Shown in pieces: positions 21,886 to 30,394 of a stretch of 35,319 nt of DNA (positions within the stretch are counted from its first letter, which is position 1; each line of letters begins with the position of its first letter). The translations under genes and the position numbers were made by a program. This DNA comes from Candidatus Adlerbacteria bacterium RIFCSPHIGHO2_02_FULL_54_18. Lineage in GTDB: Bacteria > Patescibacteriota > Minisyncoccia > Phycocordibacterales > SBAW01. Under the pieces are notes generated by a model. It searched no databases. It was given only the letters and a program-made list of their open reading frames with translations, and had not been told where the DNA came from. The stretch is taken from the NCBI GenBank assembly GCA_001775445.1, contig MEWV01000002.1:1-35319 (forward strand), written 5' to 3'.

Positions 21886-22977
21886 TTATTCCTCCTCCGG
21901 AGCGTCTTCTTTATCTGCCGCCGCGGCTTTGCCGGTGCCGCTCTGCGATAGGGTTTTGCGTATTTCTTTCAGAAGCTCGGCGGCTATTTTTTTGTTTTCG
22001 CGCAAGAAAGTGCGGGAGGCATCGTAGCCGCGTCCCAGCTTTTCTTCACCGAAGCCGTATGAGGTGCCGCTCTTTGTGACGATACCGAGCTTCTCGCCGA
22101 GCGCAAGGAGCTCGCCCTCGGTCGAGATGCCCTCGTTGTACATAAGGTCGAACTCCGTGGTACGGAAGGGTGCCGCCACTTTGTTTTTGACCACCTTGAC
22201 CCGGTGCCGGCCTCCCACCACCTCCTCGCCTTTTTTAATCTGCGCAATGCGGCGGATATCGAGCCGCACAGAAGTGTAAAATTTGAGCGCCTTGCCACCG
22301 GTTGTTGTCTCGGGGTTGCCAAACATCACGCCGATTTGCATCCGGATTTGGTTGATGAAGATGACGATGGTTTTTGATTTAGAAACTATTGCCGTGAGTT
22401 TGCGCAAAGCTTGTGACATAAGCCGGGCATGCTTGCCGACCTGGTAGGAGCCCATGTCTCCCTCAATTTCGTCTTTTGGAGTGAGTGCGGCCACCGAGTC
22501 AATGACGATAATGTCCACCTTGCCCGAGCGCACGAGGCCTTCCACAATCTCAAGCGCCTGCTCGCCAGTGTCGGGTTGCGAGACGAGAAGCTGGTCGATT
22601 TTGACGCCGATTTTTTTTGCGTACTCCGGGTCAAGCGCATGCTCGGCGTCTATAAATGCGCACACGCCGCCCTTTTTTTGTGCTTCAGCGATGGCGTGGA
22701 GTGTGAGCGTCGTCTTGCCGGAGGACTCGGGGCCATAAATCTCCAAGATGCGCCCGCGCGGGTAGCCACCGATGCCGAGCGCCCAATCAAGCCCGATAGA
22801 GCCGGAGGGCACGACGTCAACGTCAACCCGCGGTGCGGCGCCCAGCATCATGATGGCCTCGTCGCCGAATTTTGTTTTAATGGCGCGGATTGCCGCATCT
22901 ATTGCAGCGTTGTCCTTGCTTTCGCGCGATGCAACCGTCTTTGCCGGAACCTCCTTCTTTTCTTTTTTAAACGCCAT
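21886..22977 (-). CDS. recA: Recombinase RecA
   Basis: ATP-dependent strand exchange and SOS coprotease. The 363-aa product has the Walker A GPESSGKT (residues 82-89), the DAEHALDPEYAKK segment, the Walker B IIVIDSVAALTPKDEIEGDMG, loop L1/L2 regions (QALRKLTAIV; FINQIRMQIGVMFGNPETTTGGKALKFYTSVRLDIRR), and an acidic C-terminal tail. The length and all motifs are standard. The ATG at 22977 overlaps by 11 nt the end of the upstream exported-protein gene, so the two are probably co-transcribed. No LexA-type operator was recognised. Its 3' end nearly touches the DGR RT gene. Confidence 0.98.
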   Translation of the reverse strand: MAFKKEKKEVPAKTVASRESKDNAAIDAAIRAIKTKFGDEAIMMLGAAPRVDVDVVPSGSIGLDWALGIGGYPRGRILEIYGPESSGKTTLTLHAIAEAQKKGGVCAFIDAEHALDPEYAKKIGVKIDQLLVSQPDTGEQALEIVEGLVRSGKVDIIVIDSVAALTPKDEIEGDMGSYQVGKHARLMSQALRKLTAIVSKSKTIVIFINQIRMQIGVMFGNPETTTGGKALKFYTSVRLDIRRIAQIKKGEEVVGGRHRVKVVKNKVAAPFRTTEFDLMYNEGISTEGELLALGEKLGIVTKSGTSYGFGEEKLGRGYDASRTFLRENKKIAAELLKEIRKTLSQSGTGKAAAADKEDAPEEE

Positions 22978-23317
22978 AGTTTTCGATGCAGTAGGTTACT
23001 ACGTTAAAAGTAATAGACTTGCTCGCGCGGCGGCCAAACCGGTCCACGGCCGCCACGGTGACCACAGTATACCCTGCAGGCGGGGAGAAGCGGTACACAA
23101 ATTTACCCCGTTCGTCGGTATAAGACGGGGCATCATTTATAGTCAAAAAAGAAATATTTTGAGCCGTCCCCACCACGGTGACCGCTACGGTTGAGGTCGC
23201 CGAGCCATCGAGGGGGGACTCAAAAGTGATATCCGGCCCCTCCAAGAGCTTACGCGCCTCGAATAAGCCGTACAAGACGATAGTCGCCGCCGCGAGCAGA
23301 AAAAAAACTTTCTTCAT
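22967..23317 (-). CDS. Small membrane-anchored Ig-like protein
   Basis: A 116-aa protein with an N-terminal hydrophobic segment (KKVFFLLAAATIVLYGLFEA) acting as signal anchor. A single Ig-like beta domain follows (ITFESPLDGSATSTVAVTVVGTAQN ... FLTINDAPSYTDERGKFVYRF ... VTVAAVDRFGRRASKSITFNV). The pattern resembles the glucodextranase-type or bacterial Ig domains often found in CPR surface proteins. The last codons overlap recA by 11 nt. The function is unknown; it is probably exported and faces the envelope. Confidence 0.7.
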   Translation of the reverse strand: MKKVFFLLAAATIVLYGLFEARKLLEGPDITFESPLDGSATSTVAVTVVGTAQNISFLTINDAPSYTDERGKFVYRFSPPAGYTVVTVAAVDRFGRRASKSITFNVVTYCIENYGV

Positions 23318-23361
23318 ATACGGCAGAGTGTACCAAATAAATCTCGGGTGTGGATAACTTT

Positions 23362-25572
23362 TTAGAGCGTTTCTTCGTTTTGACGGGCGGGGGAGCTTGT
23401 CGGCTTTTCCAAAATGTCGCGCGGTTTTGCTCCGTCGCCGGGGCCGATGACGCCGCGCTCCTCCAAAATATCGACCAGACGAGCCGCCCGCGCGTAGCCC
23501 ACCCGCAGCTTGCGCTGCAAATAGCTCGTGGAGGCCTTCCCTGCCTCCAGCACTGCCGCCCGCGCGGCTTCGTACAGGTCGTCGTCTATATCGTCTTCGT
23601 CACCAAATCTGCTGCCACTGTCGGCCGAGCTCCCAAGCCCCACGCCGTCCTCCCCTCTTTGCGGAGGCGTAATTTCAATCGGTAGTTCCGGCTCGTTGTG
23701 TTTGGCTATAAAGTCGACCACTTGCTTGACCTCCCCCTCGCTTATAAAAGCGCTCTGCAGACGCACGGGTTTGTTCATATCGGCAGACAGGTAGAGCATG
23801 TCGCCGGCACCCAGCAGGGTCTCGGCGCCGCCCTGGTCGAGGATAGTGCGGCTGTCTATTTGGCTCGCCACCTGCAAGGCAATGCGCGCAGGGATGTTGG
23901 CCTTGATGAGCCCGGTGATGACGTTTACCGAGGGGCGCTGGGTCGAGAGTATAAGGTGGATGCCGACCGCGCGCGACATCTGTGCCAGTCGCACCACCGC
24001 GGCCTCGAGCTCTCTCGGGTAGCTCGACATAATATCGGCGAGTTCGTCGATGACTATCACTATGTAAGGCATTGCTTCCGGCACCGGCTCGCCCGCCTCA
24101 GGCACGCCTTTCTTTTTTATCCGCTCGAGCGCGGGTGCGAGCACGTTTTGGTGATACGACTCGACATCGCGGACCCGGGTGCCCTCAAGCAGGTTGTAGC
24201 GGCGCTCCATTTCTTTGCCGGCCCAGCGCAGAGCCGCGATGGCCTTCTTTGCGTCGGTAATCACGGGGGTCAAGAGATGCGGCAGCGAGCGGTAGAGCGT
24301 AAGCTCGACACGCTTTGGGTCGATAAAAATAAACCGCAGTTGCGACGGTCCGCAGCGGTATATAAGAGAGTTGATGATAGTGTGTATCGCGACCGACTTG
24401 CCCGAGCCGGTGGCTCCCGCAATGAGCGCGTGCGGCATTTTGGCGATATTGGCAAACAGCGCTCCTCCTGCGATGTTGCGCCCGAGGCCGACAAGCAAGG
24501 GTTTGTGCGAGTCGGCAAAATCTGGCGTGTCGAGCATTGCGCCGAGACCCACGGTCACTTTGGTGGAGTTAGGCACCTCGATGCCGACCAGCGACTTGCC
24601 CGGGATAGGTGCCTCTATGCGGACGGAGGAGGCCGAGAGAGCGAGTTCAAGATTTTTTTGCAGGGTCAAAATTTTCTGCAGGCGCACTCCTTCGGCTGGT
24701 TTGACCGCATAGCGCGTTACGGAGGGTCCTATCGAAATTTCATCCAACTCCACCGTAATGCCAAAGTTTTGCAGTGTCCGCTTAATGATGTTGGCGTTTC
24801 CTTTTATGTCGCCCACCCCAGGCCGCCCGCGGTCGCGCTCGAGGAGCGAGAGCGGCGGTGGAGTATAAGTGCCAAGCAGCGACTTGAGCGTTTGCATCGG
24901 CATACCGGAGCTCTTCGATGCTGCGGGAGCCCGTGCAGATTCCTTCCCTTTGGAGTCATCGAAGGGCTCCGCTGCCGCGACCGTTTCCGTTTCTTCGGCA
25001 TCGAGTGCAAAACCGCCGATTTTTGGCCCCGTTTCGACAGGAACTCCGCGCATCCTCGCAAGGAGTGTGTGTATACCGCGCTTTAGCGCGTAGAGCGGCT
25101 CAAGCGATATACGACCCTCAAGCAAGAGCAAGAGCGAAATGAGAGAGAGGCCGCCGAGTACGATGAGCGCCGCGTACACATCGAGATACTTGACCGCGGG
25201 GTTGGCGATAACTCCCCCCAGGAGTCCCCCTCGTCCCGAGGCCACTTGTATAAATCCGAGTCCTGAAACAAAAAAAAGCCCACTCGCAATAAGTTTTATA
25301 GGGGTAAATCCGCTCTGCTCGGCGCGCAGGGCGTTGCCGGCGAGTACAAACAACAGGAGAGGTAAGAGGAAGTATCCCATACCAAGGAGCGCTACAAAAA
25401 GACGGTAGGTGTCCGACCCAGCTATCCCTGCCGCATCGAAAGCCGCCAATACTAAAAAGAGCCCCGCCACAATAAACAGTACGACGATTATTGCGCGCCA
25501 TGTATCTCGTGGTACGGCGCCCGACAGGTGCCCCCCTTCTTTCTTGTTGTTCTTGTGTGCCACGTATGTCAT
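23362..25572 (-). CDS. ftsK: DNA translocase FtsK/SpoIIIE
   Basis: A septal DNA pump that clears chromosomes during division. The 736-aa protein has four or five N-terminal membrane segments (residues 27-150), a linker, the alpha/beta motor with Walker A AGATGSGKS (385-393), Walker B YIVIVIDELADIM and LILSTQRPSVNVITGLIKANIP, and a C-terminal gamma winged helix (about 660-725, DLYEAARAAVL ... TSYLQRKLRVGYARAARLVDILE). The start may be 9 nt later. On the minus strand, TAAAAT overlaps the ATG at 25572, and a GTG at 25563 lies 7 nt after the box, matching the leaderless spacing seen elsewhere. The gene order is ftsK, small Ig protein, recA. Confidence 0.97.
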   Translation of the reverse strand: MTYVAHKNNKKEGGHLSGAVPRDTWRAIIVVLFIVAGLFLVLAAFDAAGIAGSDTYRLFVALLGMGYFLLPLLLFVLAGNALRAEQSGFTPIKLIASGLFFVSGLGFIQVASGRGGLLGGVIANPAVKYLDVYAALIVLGGLSLISLLLLLEGRISLEPLYALKRGIHTLLARMRGVPVETGPKIGGFALDAEETETVAAAEPFDDSKGKESARAPAASKSSGMPMQTLKSLLGTYTPPPLSLLERDRGRPGVGDIKGNANIIKRTLQNFGITVELDEISIGPSVTRYAVKPAEGVRLQKILTLQKNLELALSASSVRIEAPIPGKSLVGIEVPNSTKVTVGLGAMLDTPDFADSHKPLLVGLGRNIAGGALFANIAKMPHALIAGATGSGKSVAIHTIINSLIYRCGPSQLRFIFIDPKRVELTLYRSLPHLLTPVITDAKKAIAALRWAGKEMERRYNLLEGTRVRDVESYHQNVLAPALERIKKKGVPEAGEPVPEAMPYIVIVIDELADIMSSYPRELEAAVVRLAQMSRAVGIHLILSTQRPSVNVITGLIKANIPARIALQVASQIDSRTILDQGGAETLLGAGDMLYLSADMNKPVRLQSAFISEGEVKQVVDFIAKHNEPELPIEITPPQRGEDGVGLGSSADSGSRFGDEDDIDDDLYEAARAAVLEAGKASTSYLQRKLRVGYARAARLVDILEERGVIGPGDGAKPRDILEKPTSSPARQNEETL

Positions 25573-25616
25573 TTTATCACGCTAATCGCACTGTGTGCGG
25601 CTCGCGGGCGAGGTGC

Positions 25617-25660
25617 TTGCAAATTTTCAGAGTGAGGTATACTCAAAGACACAAAGTGTC
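25617..25660 (+). promoter_or_regulatory. Promoter and palindrome upstream of the HTH gene
   Basis: TTGCAA (25617-25622) and TATACT (25638-25643) are 15 nt apart. The -10 box is followed by GACAC-AAA-GTGTC (25648-25660), a perfect inverted repeat placed over the expected transcription start. It could be an operator, perhaps for the HTH protein itself. The leader further on repeats GACA at 25686, 25696 and 25708. Confidence 0.45.
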
Positions 25661-25716
25661 CGATACATTTCCTTTACAAATAAGAGACAATCAAAGACAT
25701 TTTAAAAGACATACCT

Positions 25717-26406
25717 ATGCCGGACAACAGCAAAAAATTCCATGAATTCGCTTTAGAATCCATCCTTTTTAAAGGACGCATTGATTGGTATTTTTGCTAT
25801 CTTAAGGCAGAAAAGTTGGCCCGTGCGCTCTCATTTTTGGGGCGGGGAGTAGCAGGCGAAGATCAGAATGACATTGACGATGTAGCCCGCAGAGCAGGGC
25901 TTCTGCCGGGGAGCATAGCGCATTTGGCTGGCGGCGAGGTAGATGCACCGCTCGTGTTGGCCGATGTGTTTGGACTCCTTAGCGCGGTGCGCTTGCTTGG
26001 TGCACGTGGATGCTTAAATGAGCAAAATACTCAGGTATTAGTGCATGAATATGAAACTGTGGCGGAGCGTCTGGTGCGGGGTAGTAATCCCTCCCCTTTT
26101 GTTTCTGCCGAGGACTTTTCCGTACCACAACTGGAGAGTACGGCGATGTTTCTACCGAGACCCCCCCACGCGCAGGAGGAGAGTAGAGACAATAAGACAA
26201 AAGGACAAAGTAAAGGACAGTCCGAAAGAATGTCCTTGATACTTGAACTTGTCCGTAAGAAAAAACAACTCTCCATTAAGGAAATAGCCCTTGTTATAAG
26301 GGATTGTAGCGAAAAGACCATACAAAGAGAGCTTGCTGCCCTGATCAACCAAGGACTTGTCCGCAAGGTAGGAGAGCGCCGCTGGAGCGTGTATATGCCC
26401 GTCTGA
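25717..26406 (+). CDS. Helix-turn-helix (DeoR-like) regulator, hypothetical
   Basis: A 229-aa protein. The N-terminal ~105 residues (FHEFALESILFKGRIDWYFCYLKAEKLARAL ...) form a helical domain I cannot assign. A polar linker with KTKGQSKGQ follows. The last ~60 residues are a winged helix-turn-helix: RMSLILELVRKKKQLSIKEIALVIRDCSEKTIQRELAALINQGLVRKVGERRWSVY, a pattern I associate with DeoR-type HTH domains of Parcubacteria proteins. It probably binds DNA. There is a 70-nt leader with GACA repeats and a palindrome at the promoter, so autoregulation is possible. It sits between divergent ftsK and the S-layer gene and is the only likely regulator besides the sigma factor. Confidence 0.65.
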   Translation: MPDNSKKFHEFALESILFKGRIDWYFCYLKAEKLARALSFLGRGVAGEDQNDIDDVARRAGLLPGSIAHLAGGEVDAPLVLADVFGLLSAVRLLGARGCLNEQNTQVLVHEYETVAERLVRGSNPSPFVSAEDFSVPQLESTAMFLPRPPHAQEESRDNKTKGQSKGQSERMSLILELVRKKKQLSIKEIALVIRDCSEKTIQRELAALINQGLVRKVGERRWSVYMPV

Positions 26407-26534
26407 AGTGCATAGATTGTTATCCCCTTGTGGGCTATTGCCTATTACCCTCCCTTTGTATATATTTAACTCACCCTTAGTACAAGGTAGCAACCCGCCC
26501 AGCGCGGGCGATTTGCGTTGTCCACAGGGAATTT

Positions 26535-26564
26535 TTGCGGGTTGTGCGGTACCTCTCATATAAT
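26535..26564 (+). promoter_or_regulatory. Promoter of the S-layer-like gene
   Basis: TTGCGG (26535-26540), an 18-nt spacer and a perfect TATAAT (26559-26564). It predicts an untranslated leader of about 200 nt before the ATG at 26772. Confidence 0.55.
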
Positions 26565-26665
26565 AGGTGCTGGCGACCACTCGGCATGCTCGTTGACAAC
26601 TGCATACTTCCGCACTCCTTATCCCTCTACGAAATAGACGGCTGTAACTCCCATTCTTCCCTGTG

Positions 26666-26692
26666 CTACCAACGCCCGTTTTGGGCAGGTAG
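26666..26692 (+). other. Hairpin in the S-layer mRNA leader
   Basis: CTACC (26666-26670) pairs with GGTAG (26688-26692), and inside GCCC (26674-26677) pairs with GGGC (26683-26686) over GTTTT. Long structured leaders are typical of very abundant envelope-protein mRNAs, so a stabilising role is plausible but not shown. Confidence 0.45.
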
Positions 26693-26771
26693 ATAATTGT
26701 GCATGTGCTTTTACTCATCGATTACAAGTAAGTTTATTAGTTCTCCAGATTAATTAGAAAGTATTATCGGT

Positions 26772-29700
26772 ATGACAATTACCAACAGTTCACTCCGATT
26801 GGTTGCTCTCGTAACCGGCGTTGCAGTTGCTCTCGCTCTCATGGGCGCAGTAGCTATCGCTCCGGCACAGGCCGCAGGTCTTACGCAGACGCAGATCCAG
26901 TCGATCACTTCGCTCCTCGCGTCTTTTGGCGCTGATGCAGCGACTATCGCAAACGTAACAGCGGCCCTCAATGGCCAGGCAACCCCAGGTACCGGCGGCT
27001 CCGGCACCGGCGGCGCTTGTCCCGCGCTCTCTCGCTCGCTCCAGATGGGTAGCGACGGCGCAGACGTTAAAGCTCTCCAGGTGTTCCTCAACGGCAGCGC
27101 AACCACACAGGTTGCGTCCGCAGGTGCGGGCTCTCCTGGAAACGAGTCTACATACTTCGGCGGCCTCACCAAGGCGGCTGTCGTCAAGTTCCAGTCTGCT
27201 AATGGCGTCAGCGCCATAGGCATCGTCGGTCCTGCTACGCGCGCAGCTATCGCAGCTGTTTGCGGCGGCACTGGCACTGGAACCGGCACAGGAACTGGTA
27301 CGGGTACCGGAACCGGCACCGGCACGACAGGCGGTGCGATAACCGTCAGCGCGGGTGCGCAGCCAGTAAACTCGCTCGCAGTTGTGAGCGCCTCGCGCGT
27401 TCCGTTCACCACCTTCACCCTCACCAATAACTCCGGTGCGGCAGTGACGGTCAACAGCGTGACGGTCCAGCGCACTGGCCTCGGCGTTGACGCGAACTTC
27501 AGCGGTATCGTTCTCCTTGACCAAAACGGTCTCCAGGTAGGTACTAGCAAGACCCTCAACTCCAACCACCAGGTCAACATCGGCGACACCTTCACCATCG
27601 GTGCGGGCCAGTCGATGACCTTTACGGTTGCGGGCAACATCCAGACCGACGCAGGCGGCGCAGATGCCGGCCAGGTAGTTTCGCTCCAGGTTGTTGCCAT
27701 CAACACTTCGGCGACGGTCTCTGGCTCGCTCCCCATCACGGGCGCGTCCCACACCATCAACACAACCTTGACGCTCGGCTCGGTCTCCACGACGACCTCG
27801 TCGTTTGACCCAGGCGCGGCGCAGAGCAAGAACATCGGCGATGTTGATGTCCGCGTCTCCGGCCTCCGGTTTACTGCCGGGTCGGCCGAGGATCTAAAAC
27901 TCTACAGCGTTCGGTGGCGTCAGGTAGGCACCGCGTCTGCTTCCGACATCGCCAACGTGGTGAGCGTCGTTAACGGCGTCAGCTACCCCACGACTCTCTC
28001 CTCCGACGGCAAGTACTACACGACAATATTCCCCGGCGGTCTCTTGATCGTCAAAGGAAACTCGATAGACCTGTACAACAAAGTTGATCTCATTGGTTCC
28101 AACTCTGCTTCCCGCACGGTTGATCTCGACATCGACAAAGTGACGGATGTCTACTTTGTCGGCCAGACCTACGGTTATGGTGTCGCTCCTTCGGGCACCG
28201 CTACTCCGTGGTTCACCGGCTATGTCACGACCATCAACGCAGGCACGGTAACCACCATCGGCAAGGCCAATGAGGTTCAGGCGCAAAATATTGCGACTAA
28301 CATCAGCAACCAGCCGCTCGGCGGGTTTGCCACCGACTTCAAAGGTGAGGCGGTCTCGGTAACTTCGCTTCCCATCACTATCGCAACCAGCTCCGGCTTC
28401 ACCGGCGCGGGCGTGATAACCAGCATCTCAATCGTTGACCAGAACGGCGTCGTCGTCGCTGGTCCAGTTGATGAAGCGGCTACCTGCACCACTGGCTGTA
28501 CGGTAACCTTCACCGACACGATTACCTTCCCGGTTGGACGCCATGTCTACACCATCAAGGGTAAGATCAACTCCAGCGTAACCAACAACTCAACGGTTGT
28601 TGTTACCACGGTCCCCTCAAGCTGGAGCGGCGTTACCGGGCAGACTTCCGGCAACACAATCACCATCTCGACGGGCACCTTCGACATGAACACGATGACA
28701 GTTAAGGCGGCGGCACTCACTGTAGTGATGTCCACCTCTCCGTCCTCGCAGAACATCGTCGCGGGCGTGCAAGATGTAATACTCGGCCGCGTTCAGCTCA
28801 ACGCGTCGCAGTCGGGCGAAGACGTCCGCATGTCTTCAATCATCCTGACGCAGACCGGCACTATCGGGAACCTCAGTTCCTGCCGGCTCTTCAACGGTTC
28901 AACCCAGCTCAACTCGGGCGGCAACGTACCGTCCCTGGCGGCATCGGGCTCTGACACGACCTTCAGCTTTGACAACACGCTTGTCATCCCGAAGGGCACG
29001 GTTGTCTCGCTCGACATCAAGTGCAACGTCGCGGCTGGCTCAACCGGTACGCACATCTGGAGCGTCTCCGGCTCGGCAATCACCGCGACCGGCGAAACTT
29101 CAGGCGTCAACATCGCCGTGACTGAAACAGCAAGCTCCGGCGGTACGATGACTCTTGCTTCCGGTTCCCTTACGCTCTCGGTTGACTCTTCGTCTCCTTC
29201 CTACACTCCGGTGGCGGCAGGTACGACCGGAGTAGTTATGGGAGTCATCAAGCTCCGTCCGACCAACGAGGCACTTACCCTCAACAAACTTGGGTTGACC
29301 CTCACAACGAGCGGCGCGGCTAACTCCAACGGCGCCGGCGGCAGCACCAACAGCGGTACTTCCGACCTCCTCCAGGTCTACCTCTACAGCAGTGCGGGCT
29401 CCCTCATCGGTACGGCGACCTTCACCGGCGGTACGGCAACAACGACGGCGACTTCAACGCTCTCCACGCCTCTCGCTCTTGCTAAAGACGTAGACACGCT
29501 TATCACCGTCAAGGCGGACTTGGCCAACATTGGCACGAGCTTCCCAGGCGGTATCGGCGATAGCGTCAAGATTGACCCGCTCAACGCAGAGACGAGTGGA
29601 CAGTCCTCGGGTACAACCATCAGCGCGGCTACTGCCTCGGGCAATGTCGCAGGCGTACGCCTCTTCAAGTCCTATCCGACTCTGGCGCTTGATACGCTTG

Positions 29701-30269
29701 ACTCGACAGGAGTTGCCGACGGGCGCTTGATGCGCTTCAAGGTTACCGCTAACGCGGCTAACCCGGTCAGCATCTTCCACTTCGAGTTCAAGGTCTCTAC
29801 GACCACGGGTGTAACGGTTACGACCATCGGGCTCTACGCTTACTCTGACTCTTCTTACTCCTCGTCCATCTCGGGACAGGGTACCAGCGGTCAGATTGGC
29901 TCCAGCACCGATGCGCACATCAACGGCAACCAGTTCGTTATCGAGCCTGCCTCCACTCCGGTAGTCGTACCGGCTGGTCAGACTCGGTACTTCGAGCTCC
30001 GCGGCACCGTTACGGGCGCAGACACCGGCGACTCTATAGTGACCACGTTCCTTGGCGACGCGGCATACCCAACGGGCTCTGCAGAGATCCCCACAGGGTT
30101 CAACGTCTCCACCTCGAGCGTGGCCACCTCCTCGGCTCTCGGTAACGACAACTTCGTCTGGTCGGGTCAGTCCACCACGTCGTCCAGTTACAACGATCCG
30201 GATTGGAGCAACGGCTTCGGTCTTCCGGGCTTCCCCTCGGGCGGACTCATCAAGTCCCGAGGCATCTAA
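26772..30269 (+). CDS. Large S-layer-like surface protein with peptidoglycan-binding domain
   Basis: A 1165-aa exported protein, likely the main surface-layer protein. It has a signal peptide (residues 1-35, hydrophobic VALVTGVAVALALMGAVAIA then APAQA), a short helical module (ITSLLASFGADAATIANVTAAL), and a PG_binding_1-like domain about 90-165 (LQMGSDGADVKALQVFLN ... YFGGLTKAAVVKFQ ... IVGPATRAAI). A Gly-Thr repeat linker (about 164-188) follows, then ~970 residues of Thr/Ser/Val-rich beta repeats (TFTLTNNSGAAVTVNSVTV and similar, DUF11/Ig style). It ends with LPGFPSGGLIKSRGI and no sorting signal. It has its own promoter, a 200-nt leader and a strong terminator, all consistent with high expression. 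Codons are strongly biased. Confidence 0.88.
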   Translation: MTITNSSLRLVALVTGVAVALALMGAVAIAPAQAAGLTQTQIQSITSLLASFGADAATIANVTAALNGQATPGTGGSGTGGACPALSRSLQMGSDGADVKALQVFLNGSATTQVASAGAGSPGNESTYFGGLTKAAVVKFQSANGVSAIGIVGPATRAAIAAVCGGTGTGTGTGTGTGTGTGTGTTGGAITVSAGAQPVNSLAVVSASRVPFTTFTLTNNSGAAVTVNSVTVQRTGLGVDANFSGIVLLDQNGLQVGTSKTLNSNHQVNIGDTFTIGAGQSMTFTVAGNIQTDAGGADAGQVVSLQVVAINTSATVSGSLPITGASHTINTTLTLGSVSTTTSSFDPGAAQSKNIGDVDVRVSGLRFTAGSAEDLKLYSVRWRQVGTASASDIANVVSVVNGVSYPTTLSSDGKYYTTIFPGGLLIVKGNSIDLYNKVDLIGSNSASRTVDLDIDKVTDVYFVGQTYGYGVAPSGTATPWFTGYVTTINAGTVTTIGKANEVQAQNIATNISNQPLGGFATDFKGEAVSVTSLPITIATSSGFTGAGVITSISIVDQNGVVVAGPVDEAATCTTGCTVTFTDTITFPVGRHVYTIKGKINSSVTNNSTVVVTTVPSSWSGVTGQTSGNTITISTGTFDMNTMTVKAAALTVVMSTSPSSQNIVAGVQDVILGRVQLNASQSGEDVRMSSIILTQTGTIGNLSSCRLFNGSTQLNSGGNVPSLAASGSDTTFSFDNTLVIPKGTVVSLDIKCNVAAGSTGTHIWSVSGSAITATGETSGVNIAVTETASSGGTMTLASGSLTLSVDSSSPSYTPVAAGTTGVVMGVIKLRPTNEALTLNKLGLTLTTSGAANSNGAGGSTNSGTSDLLQVYLYSSAGSLIGTATFTGGTATTTATSTLSTPLALAKDVDTLITVKADLANIGTSFPGGIGDSVKIDPLNAETSGQSSGTTISAATASGNVAGVRLFKSYPTLALDTLDSTGVADGRLMRFKVTANAANPVSIFHFEFKVSTTTGVTVTTIGLYAYSDSSYSSSISGQGTSGQIGSSTDAHINGNQFVIEPASTPVVVPAGQTRYFELRGTVTGADTGDSIVTTFLGDAAYPTGSAEIPTGFNVSTSSVATSSALGNDNFVWSGQSTTSSSYNDPDWSNGFGLPGFPSGGLIKSRGI
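27259..27330 (+). repeat. Gly-Thr codon repeat linker in the S-layer-like gene
   Basis: A run of alternating Gly and Thr codons (GGC/GGT/GGA with ACT/ACC/ACA/ACG) encodes a flexible linker between the peptidoglycan-binding domain and the beta-rich body. Synonymous codons vary, so the DNA repeat is imperfect and less prone to slippage. Confidence 0.85.
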
Positions 30270-30311
30270 CCTAGAGACAATAGGTTACGCTTAGCGGCGA
30301 CAACACTAAGC
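30267..30311 (+). other. Two tandem hairpins at the 3' end of the S-layer mRNA
   Basis: TAACCTA/TAGGTTA (30267-30287, including the stop codon) and GCTTAG/CTAAGC (30289-30311) precede the terminator hairpin. Together they make three consecutive stems at the 3' end, possibly protecting an abundant mRNA. Confidence 0.5.
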
Positions 30312-30312
30312 A

Positions 30313-30344
30313 ACAAAAAACCTCCCTTCGGGGAGGTTTTTTGT
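30313..30344 (+). terminator. Strong Rho-independent terminator of the S-layer-like gene
   Basis: A 14-bp perfect stem (30313-30326 with 30331-30344) has a TTCG tetraloop and a T-run on its 3' arm (CCTCCC-TTCG-GGGAGG core). The A-run on the other arm would also serve transcription from the opposite strand. Confidence 0.93.
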
Positions 30345-30381
30345 TTGTGTGTATGCTTTTTACATCTCGAGCGTCTATAGG

Positions 30382-30387
30382 TATACT
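30382..30387 (+). promoter_or_regulatory. -10 box TATACT before the TPR gene
   Basis: TATACT lies 7 nt before the ATG at 30395. It selects that ATG over the in-frame ATG at 30341, which lies inside the terminator of the previous gene. Confidence 0.55.
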
Positions 30388-30394
30388 GTCGTTT

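Larger units (their letters stand above)
26407..26771 (+). other. 365-nt non-coding region upstream of the S-layer-like gene
   Basis: No ORF of note is present. It holds a small hairpin CGCCC/GGGCG (26496-26510), possibly the end of the HTH transcript; a consensus promoter (-10 at 26559-26564); a ~200-nt leader with a hairpin at 26666-26692; and a second TATTAT box (26762-26767) 4 nt before the ATG. An imperfect DnaA-box-like TTGTCCACA lies near 26518 but is single. Confidence 0.5.

Noticed and set aside
23349..23357. Perfect DnaA-box sequence (minus strand); another at 30919-30927 and an imperfect one near 26518
   Set aside because: The sites are single and kilobases apart, with no dnaA or dnaN gene and no AT-rich unwinding region, so there is no support for a replication origin.
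27259..27330. Repetitive GGC-ACC tract as a possible CRISPR or satellite
   Set aside because: It encodes a Gly-Thr linker in frame and has no spacers.
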